Below, piece after piece: positions 44,751-53,020 of a stretch of 64,000 bases of DNA; position 1 is the stretch's first letter, and each line of letters begins with the position of its first letter. The notes beneath the pieces were generated by a model that saw nothing but the letters and a program-made list of their open reading frames with translations, did not search any database and was not told the DNA's origin. The stretch is from CAWJPY01 sp963844865 (GTDB lineage: Bacteria; Acidobacteriota; Thermoanaerobaculia; Thermoanaerobaculales; Sulfomarinibacteraceae): the NCBI GenBank assembly GCA_963844865.1, contig CAWJPY010000002.1:1-64000 (forward strand), given 5' to 3'. A program made the position numbers and the translations under genes.

Positions 44751-45511
44751 TGCCATTCATCGGATCGGGCCTCGGAGTCGCGGCCTTCATCTTCGTGCTC
44801 CTGCTGTTCAAGTGGATCAACATCCTCAACGAGTACGAGCGCGGGGTGATCTTCCGCCTCGGCCGGCTGCTCAAGGAGGCCAAGGGTCCGGGCCTGGTGG
44901 TCGTGCTCTGGCCCGTGGACCGGCTGGTGAAGATCGGCCTGCGCACGGTGGTGCACGACATCCCGCCCCAGGACGTCATCACCCGCGACAACGTGTCGGT
45001 GAAGGTCAACGCGGTGGTCTACTTCCGGGTGATGAACCCCAACAAGGCCGTCGTGGAGGTGGAGAACTACATCTACGCCACCTCCCAGCTGGCCCAGACC
45101 ACCCTGCGCTCGGTCCTCGGCGAGGCGGAGCTGGACGAGCTCTTGATGAAGCGCGAGCAGCTCAACCTCCGCCTGCAGACGATCATCGACGAGCACTCGG
45201 ACCCGTGGGGCGTCAAGGTGTCCCTGGTGGAGATCAAGCACGTCGATCTGCCGCAGGACATGCAGCGGGCCATGGCCAAACAGGCCGAGGCGGAGCGCGA
45301 GAAGCGGGCCAAGGTGATCCACGCCGAGGGCGAGCTGATGGCCTCCAAGAACCTCGCCAAGGCGGCCGAGGTGATCGCCGCGAATCCGATCACCATCCAG
45401 CTCCGGTACCTGCAGACGCTGACCGAGATCTCGACCGAGAACGCGTCCACGATTGTCTTCCCGGTGCCCATGCAGATTATTGAAGGGCTGTTCAAGGGGA
45501 CCGGGAAGTGA
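44750..45511 (+). CDS. Slipin/stomatin-like SPFH protein
   Basis: A 253-residue membrane-anchored scaffold protein. One N-terminal hydrophobic helix (residues 5-18) precedes an SPFH domain (NEYERGVIFRLGR, DVITRDNVSVKVNAVVYFRV) and a helical region rich in Ala/Glu. ATG 44750 overlaps the NfeD stop by one base and has AAGGAGG 6 nt upstream. NfeD-slipin pairs are widespread, and the protease is thought to cleave the slipin C-terminus. The last residues IIEGLF are the hydrophobic end typical of this group. Confidence 0.93.
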   Translation: MPFIGSGLGVAAFIFVLLLFKWINILNEYERGVIFRLGRLLKEAKGPGLVVVLWPVDRLVKIGLRTVVHDIPPQDVITRDNVSVKVNAVVYFRVMNPNKAVVEVENYIYATSQLAQTTLRSVLGEAELDELLMKREQLNLRLQTIIDEHSDPWGVKVSLVEIKHVDLPQDMQRAMAKQAEAEREKRAKVIHAEGELMASKNLAKAAEVIAANPITIQLRYLQTLTEISTENASTIVFPVPMQIIEGLFKGTGK

Positions 45512-45576
45512 CGGCGATCTACCGCCGCCATCGCGTCGGCCGGACATGTGGAGCGCCGTCCCAAGGCGGCCGCTGA
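45508..45576 (+). CDS. 22-codon mini-ORF between slipin and SPOR genes
   Basis: GTG overlapping the slipin stop (GTGA) opens a 22-residue frame that ends 9 nt before the SPOR start, where GGGGGAG can serve as ribosome site. It resembles the other bridging mini-ORFs but does not overlap the next start. No family recognised. Confidence 0.3.
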   Translation: MTAIYRRHRVGRTCGAPSQGGR

Positions 45577-45585
45577 GGGGGAGTA

Positions 45586-46161
45586 GTGGCTCCTACCTAC
45601 TACGTCATCGAGCTCAGCCCGCGCTGGCTGACCATCTTGCTGGTGGCGCTGGCCCTGGTCATGGTGCTGGCCTTCGCCTTCGGCTACGGCGCGGCATGGT
45701 CTGTGCTGTCCGCCTCGGCGCCTCCGCCGGGAGCGGGGCCGCTGACAGCGGCGGCTGCAACCGCCACTCCGACGCCCGCGGAGCAGGTGATCGAGACGGT
45801 GCCCGAACCAACCGCCACGGTGATGCCGACCTCACCGCCCATCGTTCCTCCTCCCACCCCGAGCGTGGTGCCGACCGCCCCCCTGGAGCCCACGCCCCCG
45901 CGGGCCGCTTCGAACGACGAAGCGTTCTGGGTCCAGGTGCTGGCATCCTCCAGGCGGGACAGCCTGGGCGAGGCGGCGGAGAAGCTGACGGGCCTCGGCT
46001 TCGGTCCCGAGCACCGGGAGGTCATCACCGCCAGGGTCGCCGGCGGAAATGTGCTCTACAAGCTGCGCGTTGGACCATTCCCCGACCGCGAGTCGGCGGA
46101 CCGGGTGGCGAGCCGCATGCGCGCCTCCGGATATCCCGATGCATGGGTCGTGACGCCGTGA
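45586..46161 (+). CDS. Membrane-anchored SPOR-domain protein
   Basis: A 191-residue protein with a single N-terminal membrane helix (about 14-36) and a Pro/Thr/Ala-rich periplasmic linker (about 45-108). A C-terminal SPOR-like domain (FWVQVLASSRRDSL, then LYKLRVGPFPDRESADRV) should bind denuded glycan strands at the division septum. GTG 45586 follows GGGGGAG. Its stop overlaps the lipA start (GTGA). No division gene is adjacent, so the role is inferred from the domain alone. Confidence 0.85.
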   Translation: MAPTYYVIELSPRWLTILLVALALVMVLAFAFGYGAAWSVLSASAPPPGAGPLTAAAATATPTPAEQVIETVPEPTATVMPTSPPIVPPPTPSVVPTAPLEPTPPRAASNDEAFWVQVLASSRRDSLGEAAEKLTGLGFGPEHREVITARVAGGNVLYKLRVGPFPDRESADRVASRMRASGYPDAWVVTP

Positions 46162-47051
46162 GCTTTGGCGGACACATTCCAGGGCCGGTTCTCCCGCCGT
46201 GGATCCGCGACCACAGGCTGCGCCTCGGTGATCTGCACCAGGTCAAGCGGCGGATGCGGAGCCGTGGGTTGCACACGGTGTGCGAGGAGGCGAAGTGCCC
46301 CAACCGGGGTGAGTGCTTCGGTCGCGGCACCGCCACCTTTCTGATCAACGGCAGGATCTGCACCCGCAGCTGCGCGTACTGTGCCATCGACCACGGTCGG
46401 CCCCGTCCCCTCGATGCCTCAGAGCCCGAGCAGCTCGCCGAGGCGGTGGTCGCCATGGAGCTGCGGCACGTCGTGATCACCGCCGTGGATCGGGACGACC
46501 TCGCGGATGGCGGCGCCTCCGGGTTCGTGGCGTGCATCCGCCGGGTCAAGGGCCTTCCCGATCCGCCGGCGGTGGAGGTCCTGACTCCGGACTTTCGCGG
46601 CGACATGGGAAGCGTCGATCGGATCCTGGAGGCGGCCCCTGACGTCTACAACCACAACGTGGAGACCGTCCCCCGGCTGTACCGGAAGGTGCGGCGGTCA
46701 GGTCGTTACCGGTGGGCGCTGGAGGTGCTGCGGCGGGTTGCGGAGCAGGCTCCCGACATGGTGGCCAAGTCGGGCCTGATGGTCGGTCTCGGTGAGACGC
46801 GGGAGGAGCTGCTGGAGGTGGTCTCGGACCTCGCACGCAGCGGCTGCCGGGTGGTGACCATCGGCCAGTACCTGCAGCCCACTCCGGCCCAGGTGCCGGT
46901 GGAGCGATTCTGGACCCCCGAGGAGTTCGCCGAGCTGGAGGAGCTGGGGCGGCACATGGGCCTGGAGGTGTTCGCCGGCCCCTTCGTGCGTTCCTCCTAC
47001 CGCGCCGAGGAAGCGTACCTCAGGGTGCTGCCGGCGCGCGCGGCAGGGTAG
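46158..47051 (+). CDS. lipA: Lipoyl synthase
   Basis: Radical SAM enzyme that inserts two sulfurs into octanoyl-bound proteins. The 297-residue protein has the auxiliary-cluster Cys set CEEAKCPNRGEC near residue 37 and the radical SAM motif CTRSCAYCAID near 68. LTPDFRGD, NHNVETVPRLY and SGLMVGLGET follow. GTG 46158 overlaps the SPOR stop by 4 nt, which fits the local operon style better than ATG 46143. Its product would modify GcvH, encoded at 52605-52991. No lipB is present in the window. Confidence 0.95.
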   Translation: MSFGGHIPGPVLPPWIRDHRLRLGDLHQVKRRMRSRGLHTVCEEAKCPNRGECFGRGTATFLINGRICTRSCAYCAIDHGRPRPLDASEPEQLAEAVVAMELRHVVITAVDRDDLADGGASGFVACIRRVKGLPDPPAVEVLTPDFRGDMGSVDRILEAAPDVYNHNVETVPRLYRKVRRSGRYRWALEVLRRVAEQAPDMVAKSGLMVGLGETREELLEVVSDLARSGCRVVTIGQYLQPTPAQVPVERFWTPEEFAELEELGRHMGLEVFAGPFVRSSYRAEEAYLRVLPARAAG

Positions 47052-47059
47052 CTCACACC

Positions 47060-47283
47060 GGGCAGAGCCGTCAGCGGCAGTGGCCGTACCCAGCGTCAGC
47101 GACCGCGACAGCGTCAGGTATTAGTGGCAGCGCCAGTATCAGCGCCAGCGGTCGGTGGCAACCAGCAGCGCCGACGGTCCGCGGCAGTCGTCAGCGGCGG
47201 CGCTCTGCGGCGGCGTCCCACGGCAGATATCAGATGCAGCGGCCGCAGCCGCCGATCGCAGCCGCCGTCGGCAGCGGTGCGCG
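47060..47283. repeat. Low-complexity intergenic tract
   Basis: The longest tract of the family: about 220 bp of CAGCGGCAG, CAGCGTCAG, GGCAGCGCCAG and GCGGCGGCG units between lipA and tmk. Non-coding on codon grounds, although long spurious frames cross it. Confidence 0.5.
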
Positions 47284-47286
47284 GGC

Positions 47287-47292
47287 TATACT
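47287..47292 (+). promoter_or_regulatory. -10 box of a near-leaderless tmk promoter
   Basis: TATACT ends 7 nt before ATG 47300, so +1 falls at 47299, one base upstream of the start codon. There is no ribosome site and no clear -35 box. Confidence 0.5.
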
Positions 47293-47299
47293 GCCGACC

Positions 47300-47935
47300 A
47301 TGGCGCGGGGTTGGCTGATCACTTTCGAGGGTGGGGAGGGCACCGGCAAGAGCACCCAGCTCGCCCTCTTGGAGCGTCGCCTGGCGGAGCGGGGATTTTC
47401 CACCCTCACGACCCGCGAACCTGGAGGCACCGCGCTGGCCGAGGCGATCCGGGAGCTGCTCCTGGATCCTGAGTACGGCCCGGACGGCCTCACCGAGGCT
47501 TTCCTGCTGCAGGCCGCGCGCCACGATCTCGTCGAGCGTGTCCTGAGGCCGGCCCTGACGCGAGGTGCCGTGGTGCTGTGCGACCGTTTCAGCGACTCCT
47601 CCCTGGTGTACCAGGGCGTCGTGCGGGCGGTCGGGGTGGAGATCGTGGCCGAGCTCGACCGGCTGGCCACGGGCGGCCTCCGGCCCGACCTCACCCTCGT
47701 CTTCGACCTGGAGCCTTCGCAGTCCCTGGCCAGAGTGGAGGGCCGCAATGCCGGGCCGGCCTCGGTCACGAGCCGGTTCGACAGCGAACCGGAGGCGTTC
47801 CACCGGGCGGTCCGCGAGACCTACCTGGAGCTGGCTCGCCGGGAGCCGCACCGGGTCCGGGTGATCGCTGCGGCCGGGCCGACCGAGGAGGTGGCCCGCC
47901 GGGTGATCGCGGCGCTTCCGCGGGAGCTGCAATGA
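47300..47935 (+). CDS. tmk: Thymidylate kinase
   Basis: Phosphorylates dTMP to dTDP. The 211-residue protein starts MARGWLITFEGGEGTGKSTQ (P-loop near residue 10). It has TREPGGT and DRFSDSSLVYQG, the DRY/DRF-type catalytic segment. ATG 47300 is chosen over upstream codons inside the repeat tract because the P-loop position is normal and a -10 box sits just before it. The stop overlaps the start of the holB-like gene (ATGA), the common tmk-holB arrangement. Confidence 0.95.
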   Translation: MARGWLITFEGGEGTGKSTQLALLERRLAERGFSTLTTREPGGTALAEAIRELLLDPEYGPDGLTEAFLLQAARHDLVERVLRPALTRGAVVLCDRFSDSSLVYQGVVRAVGVEIVAELDRLATGGLRPDLTLVFDLEPSQSLARVEGRNAGPASVTSRFDSEPEAFHRAVRETYLELARREPHRVRVIAAAGPTEEVARRVIAALPRELQ

Positions 47936-48831
47936 CCTGGTGGGCGCCGGAGGTGCTGGATCGGGAACGCTGGGGCGCCCTCGTCGCCCCCGCCCTCGAG
48001 CGGGTACAACGGGCACAACGGCGAGGCCTGTTCCCTCACGCGCTGCTCCTGGTCGGACCGTCGGGCCTGGGCCGTGAGGTGGCCGCTGTGGAGATGGCCA
48101 CCCTCCTGGTGTGCGGCGGCGGACCTGCCGGGGGAGAGGGAGGCGCGGACAGGGTGCGGCGCGGGGTGCATCCCGACGTGGTGGTGGTGGCTCCAGAGCC
48201 GCCCTCCGAGGCCATCAAGATCGAGCAGGTCCGGGAGGTGACGGCGTCGGTGCCAGGGCGGCCCTTCGAGGGAAGGGCGAGGGTGTGGATCCTGGACGGG
48301 GTGGAGGCGGGGCGCTTCGGGGCGGAGGCGGCCAACGCCTTTCTGAAGACCCTGGAGGAGCCGCCCGAGCATGTCCACTTTCTCCTTCTGGCAGCGAACC
48401 CTGCGGCGGTCCTGCCGACGATCCGTTCCCGATGTCAGACGCTCCCCCTGCCCGGCCTGGTGGCCGTGTCCAACCTGGTGGGGTGTGACGTGCCACCGGA
48501 GCTGGTGGGCCACCCTGGGGCAGCGGGAGCGCTCCTGGAGGCGGTTCGGCAGGCGCTGGAGGCGGCGATGGCGGGGGAGGTGCGCGGGCTCCTCGGCCTG
48601 CCCCGCCTCGGGGACGGACAGGCCGCCGTCTTCGAGGTGGTGGCGGCTGTCGCCCTGGAGATGGCCGGAAGTGCGCGATGGCAGGAGCACGCGCGCGAGC
48701 TGGTGGGTCTGGCCTCCGACCTCCTGGCGGTCGAGCGCCGCACACGGGCCCTCAACCTGAACCGGGAGCGCCAGCTCCTCTCCAGCCTGCTGGGGTGGTA
48801 CCAGGAGCTCGGTGCGGTCGGCGCGCCCTGA
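47932..48831 (+). CDS. holB: DNA polymerase III delta' subunit-like clamp-loader protein
   Basis: A 299-residue AAA+-like protein. SGLGRE occupies the Walker A place without the Lys, usual for delta' which does not hydrolyse ATP. KIEQVREV, NAFLKTLEEPPEHVHFLL and TIRSRCQTLPLP match the clamp-loader family. The zinc-binding Cys cluster of many delta' and tau proteins is not evident (only one Cys near residue 60). ATG 47932 overlaps the tmk stop. Role in the clamp loader is inferred from family and position. Confidence 0.85.
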   Translation: MTWWAPEVLDRERWGALVAPALERVQRAQRRGLFPHALLLVGPSGLGREVAAVEMATLLVCGGGPAGGEGGADRVRRGVHPDVVVVAPEPPSEAIKIEQVREVTASVPGRPFEGRARVWILDGVEAGRFGAEAANAFLKTLEEPPEHVHFLLLAANPAAVLPTIRSRCQTLPLPGLVAVSNLVGCDVPPELVGHPGAAGALLEAVRQALEAAMAGEVRGLLGLPRLGDGQAAVFEVVAAVALEMAGSARWQEHARELVGLASDLLAVERRTRALNLNRERQLLSSLLGWYQELGAVGAP

Positions 48832-48835
48832 GGCA

Positions 48836-48868
48836 CTGACGGCGGCAGCGATCGTTCAATGATGAGAG
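48836..48868. repeat. Short low-complexity tract
   Basis: CACTGACGGCGGCAGCGATCG-like sequence after holB, a short member of the CAGCG tract family, followed directly by a REP-like palindrome. Confidence 0.3.
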
Positions 48869-48889
48869 GCTGCGGGGAGCACCAGAGAG

Positions 48890-48902
48890 GGCGCCTGGCA
48901 CC
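48890..48902. repeat. REP-like palindrome (GGCGCCTGGCACC)
   Basis: Third locus of the GGTGCCAGGCACC-type palindrome, in the gap between holB and the DUF488 gene. A related GGCACCCGCTCCGG segment near 48960-48973 resembles the flank of the element at 4491. Confidence 0.4.
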
Positions 48903-49029
48903 GCCCCGCGGGGCGGGTACACGAGAGATGCTCGCTCGGGGTGTGCGACGCCCGCGCCCGGCACCCGCTCCGGCCTTCCCCACGGGATTTCACCGCCGTC
49001 GACGGGTGTTGTCCGCTGCGGAGGCACTC

Positions 49030-49383
49030 ATGACGATCCTGGTCAAGCGGGTGTACGAGGACCCGGCGCCGGCGGACGGACAGCGGGTGCTGGTGGACCG
49101 GCTGTGGCCGCGCGGGGTGTCCAAGGAGCGGGCCGCTCTGGACGACTGGTTGAAAGAGGTGGCGCCCTCGGACGATCTCAGGAAGTGGTATCACCAGCAC
49201 TCCGGGGAATGGGAGGAGTTTGTCAGGCGCTACAATGCCGAGCTCGACTCGCGTGGCGAGGACGTCGAACAGCTCCTGCGGAGGGCGCGCCAGGGCACCC
49301 TGACCCTTGTCTACTCCTCGAAGGAGACCGAGCGCAACAACGCCGTGGCTCTCAGGGATTACCTCGAGCGGAACCTGGAGTAG
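49030..49383 (+). CDS. DUF488 family protein (YeaO-like)
   Basis: A 117-residue cytoplasmic protein of unknown function. It shows the family features VKRVYEDP at the start, GQRVLVDRLWPRGVSKERA near residue 18, and LTLVYSSKETERNNA near the C-terminus. ATG 49030 has CGGAGG about 6 nt upstream. It is compact and of normal length. A small HTH/Zn-ribbon gene follows 39 bp downstream and may be co-transcribed. No function is inferred from context. Confidence 0.9.
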   Translation: MTILVKRVYEDPAPADGQRVLVDRLWPRGVSKERAALDDWLKEVAPSDDLRKWYHQHSGEWEEFVRRYNAELDSRGEDVEQLLRRARQGTLTLVYSSKETERNNAVALRDYLERNLE

Positions 49384-49422
49384 GCGCACGGAGTCCGTGT
49401 CGTCGACCGTTGGTGCCATCCC

Positions 49423-49749
49423 ATGACGAGCTCGCACACGAGACGCCAGGAGATCGAGGCCCTCCTCGGTGAGGAGCGCTGGGACTTCGAGGATCTCCGC
49501 CACCACCTGGAGATCCCGGTGCATGTGCTCAAGGAGGATCTGCGCCACATCCAGCGCAGCGTGCGCGCCACCGGCGCGCGGCTGCATGCCTCGCCGCCCC
49601 AGTGCGCGGCGTGTGGCTTCCGTCTGCGAGAGGGGAGCCTGAGCCGGCCGGGCCGCTGCCCGCGCTGCCACGACCACCGCGTCCGTGGGCCCGAGCTGTG
49701 GATCACCCTGCCAGCGGCGCGCGCCGCCGATGGGGGTGGTTCGGGTTAG
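49423..49749 (+). CDS. Small transcriptional regulator, HTH plus zinc ribbon (COG3357-like)
   Basis: A 108-residue protein. Residues about 8-50 form a winged-helix-like segment (RQEIEALLGEERWDFEDL, IPVHVLKEDLRHI), and residues 59-84 a rubredoxin-like zinc ribbon with CAAC and CPRC pairs. This layout matches predicted regulators with an HTH fused to a Zn ribbon. ATG 49423 has no strong ribosome site. It ends 19 bp from the convergent gcvPB. Target genes are unknown. Confidence 0.7.
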   Translation: MTSSHTRRQEIEALLGEERWDFEDLRHHLEIPVHVLKEDLRHIQRSVRATGARLHASPPQCAACGFRLREGSLSRPGRCPRCHDHRVRGPELWITLPAARAADGGGSG

Positions 49750-49768
49750 GAAACACGCTCGCGCAGGG

Positions 49769-51253
49769 TCACTCGGCGGCTTCCGGGGGCTGCCAGCGGA
49801 CACGCAGGTTGCGGGCCGCACGCACCTCGTCGACCCTCCGCGCGGGAGCGTCGTGAGGGGCTCCCCGCACCAGCTCCGGCTGCTCGGACGCCTCGCGGGC
49901 GATGGCCAGCATGGCCTCGCAGAACGCCTCGACCTCCTCGGGTGAGGCACTCTCGGCGGGCTCGATCATGAGTGCACCGTGGACGATGATGGGGAACGAC
50001 ATGGTCGGGGGGTGGAAGCCATAGTCGAGGAGGCGCTTGGCGATGTTGATGTTGCGGACCTCGTGCTCATCCTGGACGGCGTCGTCGAACACCACCTCGT
50101 GCATGCAGGGGGCGTCGTAGGGAAGGTGGTAGGCGCCGCGCAGCCGGTGCCGGATCAGGTTGGCGTACAGGACGGCGACCTCCGACATCAGCTTCAGTCC
50201 ACCGGCCCCGAGGCTGCGGATGAAGGCCAGGGCGCGGACCAGAACCAGGAAGTTGCCGTAGAAGCCGCGCATGGCACCGATGGAGGCATCGTCATCCCAG
50301 ACCAGGTGAAAGAGGTCGCCGTCCCGGAGGACCCTGGGCACCGGCAGGTGCGGGACGAGGGCCTCGGAGACCACCACGGGACCGGCCCCGGGACCGCCGC
50401 CGCCGTGGGGGGTCGAGAAGGTCTTGTGGAGGTTGATGTGCATGGCGTCGGCGCCCATCAGGCCGGGCAGGGCGCGGCCCACGAACGCGTTGAGGTTGGC
50501 GCCGTCCAGGTACAGGAGGCCGCCCCGGGAGTGCACCAGCTCGGCAATGTCCACGATCCGGTGCTCGAACACGCCGAGGGTGTTGGGCACTGTCAGCATG
50601 ACGGCGGCGACCCGATCGGTCATCAGCTCGTCCAGAGCGGCCATGTCCACGGTGCCCCGGTCGTTGGACGGGATCTCCACCGCCTGGTAGCCGGCGAAGG
50701 CCGCCGTGGCGGGATTGGTGCCGTGGGCGGAGTCGGGCACCAGGACGACGTCACGGGCGTCGCCACGACTCTCCAGCGCCTTGCGGATCATCAGGATGCC
50801 CGTCAGCTCGCCGTGGGCGCCCGCGGCCGGTTGGAGGGTGGCTCCCGCCATGCCGGTGATCGCCTTCAGGGCCTCCTCCAGCTCCCACATCAGGCGCAGC
50901 GCCCCCTGCACCTGGTCCTCGGGCTGGAGGGGGTGGAGCTGGGCGAGGCCGTCCAGACGGGCCACGACCTCGTCCACCCGCGGGTTGTACTTCATGGTGC
51001 AGGAGCCGAGCGGGTAGAGGCCTTCGTCGACGGCGTAGTTGAGCTGACTGAGGCGATGGAAGTGCTGGACCACCTCGAGCTCGCCGACGTCGGGGACGGC
51101 GGGGTCGGCGTCCCGCAGCTGATCAGCGGGGAGCACCGAGGCCGGGTCGACGTCGGGAACGTCGAGGGGGGGGAGGAGGACGCCCTGTCGCCGCGACCGG
51201 GTGGGGTTGCGCTCGAAGATGAGCGGCTCCTCGCGCAGGGCCCGCCTTCTCAC
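49769..51253 (-). CDS. gcvPB: Glycine dehydrogenase (decarboxylating), subunit 2
   Basis: PLP-binding half of the split P-protein of the glycine cleavage system, 494 residues. The PLP Lys lies in INLHKTFSTPHGGGGPG near residue 273, with DSAHGTNPATA near 172 and YLDGANLNA near 247 upstream. GTG 51253 overlaps the gcvPA stop (GTGA). It is the last gene of the gcvT-gcvH-gcvPA-gcvPB operon. The system releases CO2, NH3 and methylene-THF from glycine. Confidence 0.95.
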   Translation of the reverse strand: MRRRALREEPLIFERNPTRSRRQGVLLPPLDVPDVDPASVLPADQLRDADPAVPDVGELEVVQHFHRLSQLNYAVDEGLYPLGSCTMKYNPRVDEVVARLDGLAQLHPLQPEDQVQGALRLMWELEEALKAITGMAGATLQPAAGAHGELTGILMIRKALESRGDARDVVLVPDSAHGTNPATAAFAGYQAVEIPSNDRGTVDMAALDELMTDRVAAVMLTVPNTLGVFEHRIVDIAELVHSRGGLLYLDGANLNAFVGRALPGLMGADAMHINLHKTFSTPHGGGGPGAGPVVVSEALVPHLPVPRVLRDGDLFHLVWDDDASIGAMRGFYGNFLVLVRALAFIRSLGAGGLKLMSEVAVLYANLIRHRLRGAYHLPYDAPCMHEVVFDDAVQDEHEVRNINIAKRLLDYGFHPPTMSFPIIVHGALMIEPAESASPEEVEAFCEAMLAIAREASEQPELVRGAPHDAPARRVDEVRAARNLRVRWQPPEAAE

Positions 51254-52605
51254 GAGATCCTCCCGAGCGCCGCGCAGAGCGCGTCGAGGTCGGCCGCCGG
51301 GTTGCGCTCGGTGACGGTGACGAGCAGTCCGTCCGGCCATGAGCCGCCCCAGCGGCGCGCGGCCAGGCCCCCGAGCACGCCTTCGGTCGCCAGGCGACGC
51401 ACCAGCTCTTCGCCGCCGACCGGCCCGACGAGCAGGAGCTCGTTGAAGGTGGGGCTGTCCGGGTAGGCCAACCGCCAGGTGCCTCCGAGGTCGGCCAGGC
51501 GGCGCTTCAGCTCCTCGGCGCGGGCCAGGTTGGAGCGCGCCAGCTCCTGCAGCCCGTGGCCGCCCACCAGCTCCAGCCACACCGTGGCGGCCAGCGCCAT
51601 CAGGCCCTGGTTGGTGCAGATGTTGGAGGTCGCCTTGGCGCGGCGGATGTGCTGCTCCCTGGTGGAGAGGGTGAGGCAGAACGCCCGCCGTCCCTCCTCG
51701 TCCACCGTCTCGCCCACCAGGCGGCCCGGCATCTGGCGCAGGTTCTTCGCGGCGCAGGCGAAGAAGCCGAGGTGAGGGCCCCCGAAACCGGGCGCGATCC
51801 CGAACGACTGCGCCTCGCCGCACACGACGTCACACCCGTGGGCGCCGCCTCCCTCCAGCAGGCCGAGCGAGACCGATTCGGTCACCACCTGGACGGCGAG
51901 AGCTCCGGCCTCGTGGACCACCCTGACCAGGGCCGGCAGGTCCTCCACCACGCCGACGAAGTTGGGCGACTGGACGGCGACACAGCAGGCGCCCTCTGCC
52001 GCCACTGCCAGGCGTCCTGGATCCAGGCGGCCGTCGGCCTCCGGCTCCACCACCACCACGTCCAGCCTCTGGGCGCGGGCGTAGGTGTCCAGCACGCGCC
52101 GGTACAGGGGATGCAGGGTCTCGGCCACCACGACCCGGTCGCGCTTGCCGCGCTGCACTCGGTGGCAGAAGAGGACCGCCTCCACCAGGGCGGTGGCGCC
52201 GTCGTACAGGGAGGCGTTGGCGACCTCGCACCCGGACAGCTCAGAGATCAGGGTCTGGAACTCGAAGATCGCCTGCAGGGTCCCCTGCGAGATCTCGGGC
52301 TGATACGGGGTGTAGGAGGTGAAGAACTCGGCCCGGGAGAGCACGGCGTCGACCACGGCCGGTTGGATGTGTCGGTAGACGCCGGCCCCCAGGAAGCAGG
52401 GGCGGTTGTCCGGCACCACGTTGCCCGCGGCCAGCTCGGCGAAGGCGCGGCGGACGGCGTGCTCGTCGGCCGCCGGCGGCAGCGGGAGATCCGTGATCCG
52501 CACCGCTTCCGGGATGGCCGCGAACAGGTCGTCGATGGACCCGATGCCGAGCTCGGACAGGATCCGCGCGCGATCCTCGTCGCCGGCGCCGATCCAGGGG
52601 TGCAT
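51250..52605 (-). CDS. gcvPA: Glycine dehydrogenase (decarboxylating), subunit 1
   Basis: Other half of the split P-protein, 451 residues. Family segments are CFLGAGVYRHIQPAVVD near residue 70, SYTPYQPEISQGTLQAIFEF near 92, SLYDGATALVEA near 124 and ATSNICTNQGLMAL near 336. ATG 52605 overlaps the gcvH stop (ATGA). The split arrangement is common outside enterobacteria. Confidence 0.95.
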   Translation of the reverse strand: MHPWIGAGDEDRARILSELGIGSIDDLFAAIPEAVRITDLPLPPAADEHAVRRAFAELAAGNVVPDNRPCFLGAGVYRHIQPAVVDAVLSRAEFFTSYTPYQPEISQGTLQAIFEFQTLISELSGCEVANASLYDGATALVEAVLFCHRVQRGKRDRVVVAETLHPLYRRVLDTYARAQRLDVVVVEPEADGRLDPGRLAVAAEGACCVAVQSPNFVGVVEDLPALVRVVHEAGALAVQVVTESVSLGLLEGGGAHGCDVVCGEAQSFGIAPGFGGPHLGFFACAAKNLRQMPGRLVGETVDEEGRRAFCLTLSTREQHIRRAKATSNICTNQGLMALAATVWLELVGGHGLQELARSNLARAEELKRRLADLGGTWRLAYPDSPTFNELLLVGPVGGEELVRRLATEGVLGGLAARRWGGSWPDGLLVTVTERNPAADLDALCAALGRIS

Positions 52606-52991
52606 CAAGCGCCTTCCTCCTCCTCGAGGAGCCCGCGGTAGCCGTCGGCGGTCAGGAGCTCGTCCTCCTGCACCGACCCCGACATGCGCACCAGCCACCC
52701 GTCCCCGTAGGGATCCTCGTTGACCAGGTTGGGCTCGTCGGCGAGGCGCTCGTTGACCTCGATCACCTCACCGGCCACGGGAGCGCTGAACTCCGCCACC
52801 GCCTTGACGGACTCGATGGTACCGAGCTCGTCGCCGGCGTCGGCGGCGGTCCCCGCCTCGGGGAGCTCGACGTACACGACCTCGCCGAGCTGGTCCTGGG
52901 CGTACTCGGTGATGCCCACCACCACGCCGTCGTCGTCGACCCGTGCCCACTCATGGGAGCTGGTGTAGAAGAGATCCTTCGGTATCGCCAT
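52605..52991 (-). CDS. gcvH: Glycine cleavage system H protein
   Basis: Lipoyl carrier protein of 128 residues that shuttles the aminomethyl group between P, T and L proteins. The lipoylated Lys is in TIESVKAVAEF near residue 63, with SSHEWARVDDDG at the N-terminus and the usual acidic surface. ATG 52991 follows GAGGAGGA. LipA from the same window could build its lipoyl group. A 29-nt gap separates it from gcvT. Confidence 0.96.
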   Translation of the reverse strand: MAIPKDLFYTSSHEWARVDDDGVVVGITEYAQDQLGEVVYVELPEAGTAADAGDELGTIESVKAVAEFSAPVAGEVIEVNERLADEPNLVNEDPYGDGWLVRMSGSVQEDELLTADGYRGLLEEEEGA

Positions 52992-53020
52992 GGCTTCCTC
53001 CTCAGCCTCTCATCTGGACA

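Noticed and set aside
47060..47283. CRISPR array or phase-variable tandem repeat
   Set aside because: Units are degenerate and not of fixed length, there are no spacers of constant size, and no cas genes are nearby.
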